The notes: generated from the sequence alone by a model not told the origin. 7,663 bases of DNA from Hyphomicrobiaceae bacterium (GCA_013214245.1 JABSQE010000174.1:1-7663), one strand, 5' to 3'; positions 1 to 7,000 are shown, counted from the first letter of the stretch. Made by a program: numbers and translations.

Positions 1-1
1 A

Positions 2-2392
2 AATATTTTTTTAATCTGTTTTGAGGGATTTTGTTACACAAATAATTGCCGACAAATGTACCCATTATTCCTATGCCTGTTACAAGGCCAAGAATTTAAA
101 GCTTTTTCGAATTGGATATGGCCACACCACCCGTTAAAACACAAATCAGATACAGGTCATTTCTCAGCCGCAGGTGGATTTGTGTATTCAGCCGATGAAT
201 TGGCAATAATCAATACAAAGATTAATATTGCTGAGCACCATTCCAGTGGTACGTTTCGTTATAACTGGGGACAGAAGAAGCCTAAGTTTACGCTTGATTG
301 GTCATCCAATATCATAGACTTGTCTAGTCTAAAAAACGATATTTTATCTATAGAAAAATTGGCATATGTACTAGGCTTGTTCAAGAATGGGATTTCTAGC
401 AAACAAACTAATCGATTGTTCAAATTATTCGGATCCGCTGACTTTAATTTGCATGTTAATACTAATTATCTGCACGATGGTAATCGCACATTTAAAGACG
501 TTAATATTACGTTATTGCGTGAAGAAACAAGTTTGCGCTTTGTTAAGTCCCATTTTACATTAGAACCTGGATTATATTTAGAAATTGACGGTAATTTCAA
601 TTATCGACCTTCAGCTAATCAGGACTGGGAATTAAAAGGTCTGCTCACAGCAAATTCAGACTACACCACTAGTGCTATTAATGATTTTTATCAACTATTG
701 ACACAACACTTGAGTCTGCCCAAAAAATGGACTATTTCTCATCCCATTGGGATGGTTTTTTCTTCCCACTCATATATGCGGGGCAGTAAGCGATATAATA
801 AATTAATAGCGAATGGCAAGGTCGGCTCTCGTAGTTTGAAACTGTCTTTAATGACAGAAGGAGAACTGCATGAGTGGCCTGAGCATTATCTGTCTTTAGA
901 TATCGATCTAGATGATATCTTAGAAAAATCTGCTTTGGAAACTCAAGCTACGATGTTGAGAGAGGTTTTGCCAGGTGAGGGCTATTCAGCAAGAAAAATA
1001 AAGAATTTACCTCTTAGTGTAAGGTTCAATCTAGCTGGTATTCCACAAATTCAATTAAAGCTATCAGCGTTTTTAGTTGGTGAGGGATGGCGCCTAAAAA
1101 TACAAGCTGATAGAAGTGCTGGATTAGATGATAACACTTGGAGTTGGGTAGGTAACGGAGATCTTGAAGCTTCTGATCTGAAGTCTTTATTTGAGAGTCT
1201 TTTTTTATCCGGGTTGCATCCTTTACCTACTTATATAACAGCAGATGGTGGATTTATATTTACAATATCTCAAAATAAGTTGATCTTTAAACCAATAGCT
1301 CTCCAATTTGCTGGAAGTACTGTGTCTGGAGATTTGGAGCTTTCATTTTTAGAGACTTCGGCAGATAGAATTTTATTGAAAGGAGTTTTGGTAGTCGATC
1401 AATTTGAAATCAATACTTTTGCCCATTCCGTTTTGTTGCAAAATAGTCAGACATTCATGACTTTGCCCGAATCAAGTGGCAAGCAATCGTCTAATCTCAA
1501 TTTCGATGTGAAAAAAAACCAAGACATCCGCTCATTCTGGCCTGACAAGGAGTTTGACCTAGAAGTACCAAATTACCTAGATATAGATATCAAGATATCA
1601 GCAGACCGCATTAAAATTGTACCTGGAGTAAAACTAGATAATTCGATTTTCAAGCTTAGAAAAAAAGCGAGACTATTCGTTCTAGAAGTATTAGATGGTC
1701 AAATTTTAGGTGGTCAAATAGTAGGCAAAGCTACTATTGAAAACAAATCACCGCTAGTCAGCGCTAAAAGCTCACTTACTATTAATGGTATAAAAAGTTC
1801 GTTATTGATGCCCCATCAGGTTCTTCATAAAACGGATGGGTTGGTTAGTGTTCAGTTAGTCGCTTCGGGACAGGCCTCTAATCCACATGCGTTTTTTAAA
1901 ACTTTGGATGGCGTAGGAACGGTAAGGTTTAATAACTTTTTGGTTGCTGGGTTTAGACCTATAACTCTGAGTAAGATTATTGATGATATTGTGCTAGGGG
2001 AGCATTCAACAAAGGAGCTTGTTGACTATTTGAATGGAGCTTCCATGCGCCAACTGGTAAAAGTAATGGATCAAACTGTTGATTTAAAAATCTCGGATGG
2101 TGTACTAACCTTAGGTGAATTTACAAACAGAGAGGTGACACCATATATAACAAATAGGACAATAATCGACATTGTAAGTATGTCGATTAATAGTACTTGG
2201 AATTTCGATGTTGGGTCACAATCCGTACAAAAAGCAACTTTTGATTTAGAACCGTTGCCAAGCTTTCAAATAAGATATGCGGGTGCTCTCCAGGAATTAA
2301 GTAAAATTAAACCAGAAGTTAATGTTGACGAATTAAGACGCGAGCTAATAGTTCGACATTTGAAATATAAGAACAGACACATAAAACATTAG
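2..2392 (+). CDS. AsmA/YhdP-like envelope protein, C-terminal part (5' end outside window)
   Basis: The frame is open from the left edge to the TAG at 2390-2392, about 796 codons. The first ATG (56) has no good Shine-Dalgarno and the frame continues in front of it, so the true start is upstream. No recognisable signal peptide or anchor is visible; in this family a single N-terminal membrane helix anchors a long periplasmic chain of beta-strands. The protein has the recurring AsmA-type pattern 'G.f....d.l.i......i.....sG.f.y.w....p.f.ldw' near the start (about 180-300) and again toward the end, with GQILGGQIVGKATIE (around 1700-1740) and a final SDGVLTLGEF...DVG segment (2090-2210). It ends with the short charged Leu/Arg tail usual in alphaproteobacterial AsmA-like C-terminal proteins (2320-2389). 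Members are thought to assist lipid transport to, or assembly of, the outer membrane. The family is confident, the exact role is not. The downstream neighbour is 1.36 kb away, so no operon is apparent. Confidence 0.8.
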   Translation, partial: NIFLICFEGFCYTNNCRQMYPLFLCLLQGQEFKAFSNWIWPHHPLKHKSDTGHFSAAGGFVYSADELAIINTKINIAEHHSSGTFRYNWGQKKPKFTLDWSSNIIDLSSLKNDILSIEKLAYVLGLFKNGISSKQTNRLFKLFGSADFNLHVNTNYLHDGNRTFKDVNITLLREETSLRFVKSHFTLEPGLYLEIDGNFNYRPSANQDWELKGLLTANSDYTTSAINDFYQLLTQHLSLPKKWTISHPIGMVFSSHSYMRGSKRYNKLIANGKVGSRSLKLSLMTEGELHEWPEHYLSLDIDLDDILEKSALETQATMLREVLPGEGYSARKIKNLPLSVRFNLAGIPQIQLKLSAFLVGEGWRLKIQADRSAGLDDNTWSWVGNGDLEASDLKSLFESLFLSGLHPLPTYITADGGFIFTISQNKLIFKPIALQFAGSTVSGDLELSFLETSADRILLKGVLVVDQFEINTFAHSVLLQNSQTFMTLPESSGKQSSNLNFDVKKNQDIRSFWPDKEFDLEVPNYLDIDIKISADRIKIVPGVKLDNSIFKLRKKARLFVLEVLDGQILGGQIVGKATIENKSPLVSAKSSLTINGIKSSLLMPHQVLHKTDGLVSVQLVASGQASNPHAFFKTLDGVGTVRFNNFLVAGFRPITLSKIIDDIVLGEHSTKELVDYLNGASMRQLVKVMDQTVDLKISDGVLTLGEFTNREVTPYITNRTIIDIVSMSINSTWNFDVGSQSVQKATFDLEPLPSFQIRYAGALQELSKIKPEVNVDELRRELIVRHLKYKNRHIKH

Positions 2393-2610
2393 AATTGCAG
2401 ATAAGCTAAAGATGAGAGATATGATAATTGATATATACGTAATAGTTAAATTGAAAGGGCTTTAAAGGTTTAAAAGGCTCAAATATTTCTGATGTCATAA
2501 ACAGGATCATACGATTTCATTTATCCAAAAATCGGCACTCTGAAGTTAGGGCAGCCTCAGGCATGGACGCTTCAAAAACTTGTTCCACTTGGTGGTGATT
2601 AAAAGCTTGT

Positions 2611-2627
2611 TACCAACCAAGTTGGTA
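2611..2627. repeat. Small hairpin, 7-bp perfect stem
   Basis: TACCAAC and GTTGGTA flank a CAA loop. The hairpin lies about 220 bp after the AsmA-like stop and is not followed by a T-run, so it does not look like a classical terminator. The weaker hairpin CCAC-TTG-GTGG lies just upstream, near 2586-2596. It could be a structured RNA remnant or chance. Confidence 0.3.
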
Positions 2628-2708
2628 CTGTGATTACAGTCTGAGTTTGATTTACAAAAGCGCATTTAATTCTTAAGGAGTGTTTACTTATATAAAAGCG
2701 TTTTTTGC

Positions 2709-2722
2709 TAAAAGTACTTTTA
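2709..2722. repeat. 14-bp perfect palindrome
   Basis: TAAAAGTACTTTTA is a perfect dyad in the long spacer. It has no loop and no following gene within 700 bp. A chance origin is quite possible at this base composition. A protein-binding site is the alternative. Confidence 0.25.
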
Positions 2723-2961
2723 AATACTGAACTTAAAATTGTCACCGCTATCTCATTCACAGGAGTACCAAAAAGTCAGTACGTTTTTTCGTGAAATATA
2801 ACGGCGTAAATCCCCGAAGTTGTTAGGGTTGGAACAAAATAAATCATCTCATAGCAGTGGCGTAGGAGAAATATTTATATAGCTTATATCTTGTCTCCAC
2901 CACATGCGGTAGGTATGTTACGCTATCTCTTGGCAATTCTATTATAATTAGACGTTAATTG

Positions 2962-2975
2962 TGTTAAAATTAACA
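2962..2975. repeat. AT-rich dyad TGTTAA-AA-TTAACA
   Basis: Two perfect 6-bp arms are separated by AA, within a run of TTAAT/ATTAA words from 2954 to 2980. The pattern resembles operator-like dyads, but the nearest downstream gene is almost 800 bp away and chance is plausible. Confidence 0.2.
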
Positions 2976-3513
2976 TTAATCTGTCTTAATTTCGACAAAA
3001 TCTTTATATTAAACGAAATCCTTGTGTTTTTCTACATTTTTACTATTGGTTTAATAGCTATACTGACGTGCCTGCAGATCTGATGGTGGCACCAAAGTTT
3101 TATTCTATAACTCGTGCTAAAATATCAATTCATACAATTTTTTTGCATAACGTGGCGATGCTTCATCTTATGAATGTATAGAATCTTTGACTAATATTTT
3201 CAAGAAAGCAGTAATAGAGCTATCGATCCGTTTTACATGTTTTAGGTATGTCAATCGAATGCTTCTGTAAAAGAAAAAGCCAGCGGTAGTTAATTAAAAA
3301 GCCATAAAGTGTGAATCGAATCAACCGTTAGTGTTGACGTTTGTAGTTCTTATTATTTTTTTGGTTTAGTGTTACGTGAAGTATACACAGGGCACTAATT
3401 TTAGGAAAAAAACTATAAGCACTCAGTGTGTCCAAAATTAAATTTTTTGCTTTACAAGGCAAAAAGCTAACTGTGCAATAAGTGATTACATTTAATGTTG
3501 AGTTACATAAATT

Positions 3514-3645
3514 ATGAGTTCTTTAAATTCGGTGTTAGAGATGGGCACAGCGAATTTAAATTACTATGTTAATGGGGATGAATTTCAACCATTCGTGAAT
3601 CTTTTAGAGCCCCAATTGCTTTATGCTCGTGAAATTCTGATATGA
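3514..3645 (+). other. 43-codon open frame in phase with aat; possible gene remnant
   Basis: An ATG at 3514 opens 43 codons ending in TGA at 3643-3645, in the same frame as aat. After the TGA the frame stays open for 37 codons straight into the aat ATG at 3757. The region from about 3640 to 3756 is richer in G and C than the rest of the spacer. The translation includes a fairly protein-like stretch (MGTANLNYYVNGDEF) but matches no family I recognise. Only a weak Shine-Dalgarno precedes 3514. It may be the worn end of a lost gene, a leader peptide or chance. TGA is a normal stop here (aat itself ends in TGA), so read-through as tryptophan is unlikely. Confidence 0.2.
3522..3560. repeat. 10-bp perfect inverted repeat in the aat leader
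   Basis: TTTAAATTCG (3522-3531) and CGAATTTAAA (3551-3560) are exact reverse complements around a 19-nt loop. Inside the loop GTG (3532-3534) and CAC (3546-3548) can extend the stem across a 2-nt bulge. It sits about 200 bp before the aat start. As RNA it would form a clear hairpin. There is no T-run after it, so it is not an intrinsic terminator. Confidence 0.4.
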
Positions 3646-3743
3646 ACGCCCGGCGTAGCTAGAGATGATACAGTGAATTTAACAGTTATTTCAGAACTCC
3701 GGCAACCACTGTGCGGGCGTGTAGAATTAGCCTTTGATAAATC

Positions 3744-3754
3744 AGAAGGGGAGG
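3744..3754 (+). promoter_or_regulatory. Shine-Dalgarno of aat
   Basis: AGAAGGGGAGG precedes the ATG at 3757. Its AGAAGG part leaves 7 nt to the start codon. This purine run decides the start, because the earlier in-frame GTG at 3673 has only a poor site and the residues between them match nothing in Aat proteins. Confidence 0.7.
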
Positions 3755-3756
3755 CA

Positions 3757-4440
3757 ATGACACAACATGATACACTGAAACTACAGATTACTGCGGATGT
3801 CTTACTCAAAGCTTACTCCTGCGGTATCTTTCCCATGGCAGAAAGTGCTGATGATTGGCAGCTGTTCTGGATTGAACCTCAAATTCGCGGTATCTTGCCA
3901 CTTGACCGTTTGCTCGTACCTAAGCGGCTCTCACGCACAATACGAAAAGCAAATTTTGAGATTCGAATTGACTACGATTTCGATGGTGTTATCAGAGGTT
4001 GTGCAGAACCAACTCCAGGACGATCCTCAACTTGGATCAACGATCGTATTCATGGATTGTATAAAGATCTTTTCAATCGGGGTCATTGCCATACTGTAGA
4101 AGTGTGGAACAAGGATAACTGTCTTGTTGGTGGGCTTTATGGAGTTAGCCTTGGTGGTGTGTTTTTCGGTGAAAGTATGTTTTCACGAGAGCGAGACGTA
4201 TCCAAAATAGCTTTGGTATATCTTTGTGCAAGATTAATATATGGTAACTTTATTATGCTGGATACTCAGTTCATTACGGATCATCTCCGACAGTTTGGTG
4301 CGGTAGAAATAGATCGCATGAAGTTTCAGGAAAAATTAAATCAAGCCCTTAAAGTTCAGGGTAATTTTTCTCGCTTACCCCAGAATTCTGATCCAAATAC
4401 AATTCTCGACATCATTCTCAAAGCCCGATTAGATATCTGA
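3757..4440 (+). CDS. aat: Leucyl/phenylalanyl-tRNA-protein transferase
   Basis: This 227-residue cytosolic enzyme moves Leu or Phe from aminoacyl-tRNA to the N-terminal Arg or Lys of proteins, marking them for ClpS/ClpAP in the bacterial N-degron pathway. The length is normal for the family. Conserved landmarks are in order: YSCGIFPM (20-27), PQIRGILPL (41-49), STWIND (91-96), a G-x-x-HTVEVW segment (109-117), LVGGLYGV (123-130), GESMFSR (138-144) and DTQF-x-x-DHL (169-177). Glu139 in GES and Gln171 in DTQ correspond to the residues implicated in catalysis in the E. coli enzyme. The start at 3757 has a strong Shine-Dalgarno. An upstream GTG at 3673 would add 28 residues that are not Aat-like. 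The gene stands alone, with long spacers on both sides, and no lesion is seen. Other alphaproteobacteria often carry aat near accBC, which is absent here. Confidence 0.96.
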   Translation: MTQHDTLKLQITADVLLKAYSCGIFPMAESADDWQLFWIEPQIRGILPLDRLLVPKRLSRTIRKANFEIRIDYDFDGVIRGCAEPTPGRSSTWINDRIHGLYKDLFNRGHCHTVEVWNKDNCLVGGLYGVSLGGVFFGESMFSRERDVSKIALVYLCARLIYGNFIMLDTQFITDHLRQFGAVEIDRMKFQEKLNQALKVQGNFSRLPQNSDPNTILDIILKARLDI

Positions 4441-4610
4441 TATGCTGCTAATATCGTACGAGGCGCTCTGCTATCTTTTTTGTATCTGGTACGTCTAAAT
4501 ATAGAATATTATACTCACAGCCTTGTCTCTCTGCTTGGCATTCTATTTTACCACAGAAAGTAATGCTTCCAATACAAACATAATAGCTGTTTTATTTGTA
4601 GACTGAACTA

Positions 4611-4630
4611 GCGATTATGATCATTATCGC
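4611..4630. repeat. 20-bp near-palindrome, possible operator
   Basis: GCGATTATGATCATTATCGC is symmetric at 9 of 10 base pairs, the only break being a T/T pair. The core ATGATCAT and the outer GCGAT/ATCGC are perfect. The right half, ATTATC, equals the Fur hexamer, and the site matches 11 of 14 positions of the 7-1-7 Fur pattern. By a rough estimate, matches of that quality are expected once or twice by chance in a window this AT-rich. No gene starts within 480 bp. Confidence 0.3.
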
Positions 4631-4689
4631 CATGAGCTTCTTTTGAAAATTGCCAGTTTGATTTTAAGTTTAATTACTGATTTAGAATT

Positions 4690-4708
4690 GGATTGCCTCA
4701 TTCAATCC
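4690..4708. repeat. Hairpin GGATTG / CAATCC
   Basis: A 6-bp perfect stem with a 7-nt loop (CCTCATT) is followed by TTTCC. It is 250 bp downstream of the aat stop and its T-run is short, so it is at best a weak terminator for aat transcripts. Confidence 0.25.
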
Positions 4709-4810
4709 TTTCCTTGATTCACTTATATTTAGCCAAACACTAGTTGCCGATACCTAATTATATCTTGTAAGAAATAATCGTACACAGAATGACAGCCTGT
4801 AGCTTATTGC

Positions 4811-4840
4811 TTTACACTCTGGAAGCATACTAACTAAAAT
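4811..4840 (+). promoter_or_regulatory. Sigma70-like promoter candidate
   Basis: TTTACA (4811-4816) and TAAAAT (4835-4840) are separated by 18 bp on the strand of the MBL gene. The implied transcript would have a leader of about 270 nt. In AT-rich sequence such pairs arise often by chance, so this is only a candidate. Confidence 0.2.
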
Positions 4841-5106
4841 ATTGAATGCTGTGCGGAAAAAGCTATAGAAATAGATATCACCAGTTAGTGATTTCGATGT
4901 ATTGCAGATACAATGTTATGAGCTTTATTAAAAAGGAAAAAAATTCAACAAGAAAGTTCTTAGATTTTATGTACTAATGTGCCTTAAACAGTGAAACTAG
5001 AAAATTACTTCTCATCCTATGTTATGAATCTTATCTATTAATATAGGAGTACTGGTGAAAATTCGATCTACTGACTATTGACATGAATGTACAAACTTAA
5101 TTGCTC

Positions 5107-5110
5107 AAGG
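5107..5110 (+). promoter_or_regulatory. Shine-Dalgarno deciding the MBL gene start
   Basis: AAGG lies 6 nt before the ATG at 5117 and 3 nt before the adjacent ATG at 5114. The in-frame ATG at 5087 has no such site, so the start at 5117 is preferred. Confidence 0.5.
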
Positions 5111-5116
5111 TATATG

Positions 5117-6037
5117 ATGTCTAAGCTTACCTTTAAGACTTCCATAGATTTTGTGTATGGTAAACCTAAGATAATGGTACCTGGTGTTCGGCGGATTGTG
5201 GCTAATAACCCGAGTTCCTTTACTTTTAAAGGAACCAATACATATATTGTAGGCCAAGGGAATGATGTAGCCGTGATTGATCCAGGTCCTAAGGATGATT
5301 ATCATTACTCAGCTATTATGGCAGCAACCGTATCAAAACAGATAACGCACATTTTTGTAACCCATACTCATCTCGATCATGTTGATGGGCTAAAGAGCCT
5401 TGCTGAAGCAACTGGTGCAACAATTTGTGGTTGTAGCCACAGCATGTGTCATGGAAATTTTGATAATAGCAGCATGGTTTATAACGTGTCAAGCGATGTG
5501 CAAGTTTTTCCAACAATTCAACTTTATCATGGCAGTCAGGTTAATGGTAGCGATTGGTCTCTTACTGCTATTTTTACACCTGGACATGCTCCTGATCATT
5601 TGTGTTTCGAATTGAAAGGCACGGGTATTCTGTTTTCAGGAGACCATGTTATGGGTTGGAGTACTAGCTTGATTGCTCCACCTGAGGGGCACATGGGAGA
5701 TTATTTTGCCTCACTAGAAATGTTAGCAAGGCGTAATGACGTTGTTTATTATCCTGGACACGGTGGTCAGATAGAACAACCAAAGCGGTTAGTTAAGGCT
5801 TATATTCTACATCGTAAGGTTCGTGAAAAGATTATTTTAGCCGCCGTTCAAAATGGTTGTTGTACAATTACGGATATTGTTACCCATACTTACAAAAGGC
5901 ATGATCCAAATCTTACCAAGGCTGTTTTACTGACTGTTCAAGCTCATATCGAGCATTTATCTCAACAAAAACTTGTAAATATAGATTGCCCAGTGACGAA
6001 AAATTCAAGAATTGTTGCATCCAAGGTGGCCCGCTAA
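5117..6037 (+). CDS. MBL-fold metallohydrolase with C-terminal winged helix (LACTB2/glyoxalase II-like)
   Basis: This 306-residue protein, probably cytosolic, has no signal peptide. The metallo-beta-lactamase fold carries the complete metal ligand set: THTHLDH (82-88; His83, His85, Asp87, His88), His157 in TPGH, Asp176 in SGDH and His215 in PGHG. An N-terminal GTNTYIVG (39-46) and VIDPGP (53-58) fit the same family. Residues about 225-290 form the small winged-helix tail found in LACTB2-type and many alphaproteobacterial MBL hydrolases annotated as hydroxyacylglutathione hydrolase-like. The substrate cannot be told from sequence: a thioester, RNA ends or a small phosphoester are all possible. 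The start at 5117 gives an N-terminus (MSKLTFKT, then VPGVRRI) like that of relatives. The longer frame from 5087 adds 10 residues without a Shine-Dalgarno. The gene appears intact and monocistronic. Confidence 0.9.
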   Translation: MSKLTFKTSIDFVYGKPKIMVPGVRRIVANNPSSFTFKGTNTYIVGQGNDVAVIDPGPKDDYHYSAIMAATVSKQITHIFVTHTHLDHVDGLKSLAEATGATICGCSHSMCHGNFDNSSMVYNVSSDVQVFPTIQLYHGSQVNGSDWSLTAIFTPGHAPDHLCFELKGTGILFSGDHVMGWSTSLIAPPEGHMGDYFASLEMLARRNDVVYYPGHGGQIEQPKRLVKAYILHRKVREKIILAAVQNGCCTITDIVTHTYKRHDPNLTKAVLLTVQAHIEHLSQQKLVNIDCPVTKNSRIVASKVAR

Positions 6038-6229
6038 TCGATTTAAAAAAGTAATTTTAAGGGTTTTTACAATACAGATATAAGCCTAATTAGTGACTAT
6101 TGGGTTCGGGTCGTTATCGGTAGACTTCTTTCTATTATCTAAAGGTGATAGCTATCTATAGCAATATCGTCTAAATAGATCTTAATTTAACATGAATAGA
6201 TAATTGTGATTGCAAGCGCACGTACTTTT

Positions 6230-6249
6230 AAGAAGCTTAAGCTCTTTTT
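6230..6249 (+). terminator. Weak terminator-like hairpin after the MBL gene
   Basis: AAG and AGC (with one bulged A) pair with GCT and CTT around a TTAA loop, and the run continues into TTTTT at 6245-6249. It contains the perfect palindrome AGCTTAAGCT. It lies 190 bp past the MBL stop and the stem is short, so it is a weak candidate. Confidence 0.25.
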
Positions 6250-6283
6250 CTATCTTGAAATATCTGAATATCCAGTGTTTTTA

Positions 6284-6296
6284 AATGAGAATCATT
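6284..6296. promoter_or_regulatory. Fur-box-like core
   Basis: AATGAGAATCATT is a 5-bp dyad (AATGA/TCATT) around GAA and matches the central part of classical gammaproteobacterial Fur boxes closely. The outer bases match poorly. It sits 370 bp before the [2Fe-2S] ferredoxin start and 15 bp before another near-palindrome. A site of this quality can occur by chance in AT-rich DNA. Confidence 0.25.
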
Positions 6297-6311
6297 GTAT
6301 GTTTAGTTAAA

Positions 6312-6329
6312 TTTCCACTATAGTGTAAA
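6312..6329. repeat. 18-bp near-palindrome
   Basis: TTTCCACTATAGTGTAAA is symmetric at 8 of 9 pairs, with the 10-bp core CACTATAGTG perfect. The size and form fit a dimeric regulator site. It is 335 bp upstream of the ferredoxin start. No known regulator is assigned. Confidence 0.3.
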
Positions 6330-6526
6330 AAATGTCATTTGAGAGCTATACCTAGATTATAAGTTGCATTTTTACTCGTGGCTTATTCTTGTATTTAGTT
6401 GAAAAGTTACATTACATCTTCTTAAACTAATAATTATTGATTGCTGTTATTATTCGAAGAATTCGCATTTGCAACTATGGTATCTAAATATTGCAGAGTA
6501 ATTTTAAGTTAGAAAGGTTTGTTCAC

Positions 6527-6541
6527 GTATGGTGGCCATAC
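6527..6541. repeat. Hairpin GTATGG-TGG-CCATAC
   Basis: A perfect 6-bp stem with a 3-nt loop lies about 125 bp upstream of the ferredoxin start. No T-run follows, so it is not a standard terminator. It could be an operator or part of the leader RNA. Confidence 0.25.
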
Positions 6542-6651
6542 AATAAGTTTAGATCGCACACTAAAAAGTGCTACTGGTAAAAACCTTAATTTCGTTGATG
6601 CAAAGCTTATGTAAGCGCTAATTTTAATACATATGAAGACTACACTAAATC

Positions 6652-6658
6652 AAAGGAG
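6652..6658 (+). promoter_or_regulatory. Strong Shine-Dalgarno for the ferredoxin GTG start
   Basis: AAAGGAG ends 6 nt before the GTG at 6665. It is the best ribosome binding site in the window and fixes a non-ATG start. Confidence 0.75.
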
Positions 6659-6664
6659 TCGCTG

Positions 6665-7000
6665 GTGACATCGTTGGAAATTCCACAGATTTATCGCTTC
6701 CATTTGTTTGCATGTCTGCAGGGGCGCCCACCAGAGCACCCACGTGGCAGTTGCGGTCAGGTAGGGGCACAAGAGCTTTACGAGTACTTAAATGCACGCC
6801 TTGAACAACTTGGCAATGCAGAAATCGGTTTGACGGCTACAGGTTGTCTGGGGTTCTGCTCAGCAGGACCTTTGATGCTAGTCTATCCCGAAGGAATTTG
6901 GTACATTCCTCGTACACGAGATGATATTGATGAGATTATTAAGAGTCACCTTTCTGGAGGTTTACCTGTAGAGCGGATGATTATTGTTCCAAGGTTGTAA
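6665..7000 (+). CDS. Thioredoxin-like [2Fe-2S] ferredoxin domain protein
   Basis: This small protein of 111 residues consists of one thioredoxin-like [2Fe-2S] ferredoxin domain, the fold of NuoE-type and Shethna-type ferredoxins. Four cysteines are placed as expected: Cys17 and Cys30 (C-x12-C) in the segment FACLQGRPPEHPRGSCG, and Cys61 and Cys65 (C-x3-C) in ATGCLGFCSAGP. They are followed by the family's MLVYPEGIWY (71-80) and a D-D-I-D-E-I helix. It should be a soluble one-electron carrier; its partner is not shown by the neighbours. Translation starts at GTG behind an AAAGGAG Shine-Dalgarno, with no earlier start needed. The gene converges on the N-formylglutamate amidohydrolase gene across 112 bp. 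Length and cysteine spacing are complete, so the gene is probably functional. Confidence 0.92.
   Translation: MTSLEIPQIYRFHLFACLQGRPPEHPRGSCGQVGAQELYEYLNARLEQLGNAEIGLTATGCLGFCSAGPLMLVYPEGIWYIPRTRDDIDEIIKSHLSGGLPVERMIIVPRL

Larger units (their letters stand above)
2393..3513. other. Long AT-rich spacer without a recognisable gene
   Basis: This stretch of about 1.1 kb between the AsmA-like gene and the aat leader has frequent stops in all frames and no open frame of 60 codons or more. Short richer patches occur, for example around 2515-2605, 2770-2835 and 2895-2940. I translated these on both strands and recognised no protein family. No tRNA, SRP RNA or RNase P signature was seen. The stretch carries several small dyads listed separately. 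The most likely reading is eroded former coding sequence in a shrinking genome, but nothing here names the lost gene. Confidence 0.6.
4441..5116. other. AT-rich spacer between aat and the MBL gene
   Basis: About 0.68 kb lacks any recognisable gene or RNA gene. Just after aat there are small dyads (GATAT/ATATC around 4439-4455 and TCGTACGA at 4454-4461) followed by a T-run near 4475-4481, but no convincing stem adjoins that run. A 20-bp near-palindrome, one hairpin and a promoter-like pair are listed separately. The upstream ATG at 5087 lies in frame with the MBL gene but has no Shine-Dalgarno. Confidence 0.6.
6038..6664. other. AT-rich spacer between the MBL and ferredoxin genes
   Basis: No gene or RNA gene is recognisable in this 0.63-kb stretch. 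It holds a weak terminator-like hairpin, a Fur-box-like core, an 18-bp near-palindrome and a 6-bp hairpin, each listed separately. Their clustering upstream of the ferredoxin gene makes this the spacer most likely to hold working regulatory sites. Confidence 0.6.

Noticed and set aside
2891..2945. Possible dispersed repeat with 4517-4552 (shared TTGTCTC and TTGGCAATTCTATT-like words)
   Set aside because: The shared words are short, differently spaced and of low complexity, so chance is sufficient.
3334..3359. TTGACG as a -35 box for aat
   Set aside because: The nearest AT-rich -10 candidates are only 11-14 bp away, which is too close.
3643..3645. TGA read as tryptophan (recoding)
   Set aside because: TGA serves as the normal stop of aat, and the tryptophans in the window's proteins that I checked are TGG.
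3673..3756. N-terminal extension of Aat from a GTG, with a P-x-x-G-R-V stretch faintly like a biotinyl carrier domain
   Set aside because: No biotin site (EAMKM) is present, the match is a few residues only, and the ATG at 3757 has a far better Shine-Dalgarno.
3621..3809. Reverse-strand 62-codon frame over the aat start
   Set aside because: It overlaps the aat 5' end, has no family resemblance and no plausible Shine-Dalgarno. It is a shadow of aat.
3797..4099. 100-codon forward frame inside aat
   Set aside because: Out of frame with a confident Aat protein and without any recognised motif.
5078..5083. TTGACA as a -35 box for the MBL gene
   Set aside because: No TATAAT-like hexamer lies 16-18 bp downstream, and a start there would fall inside the coding region.
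5105..5615. Three 66-71 codon frames on both strands inside the MBL gene
   Set aside because: All overlap the confident MBL coding frame and show no family features.
6090..6125. GGTTCGGGTC stretch as a tRNA T-arm
   Set aside because: No matching acceptor, D or anticodon arms can be drawn around it.
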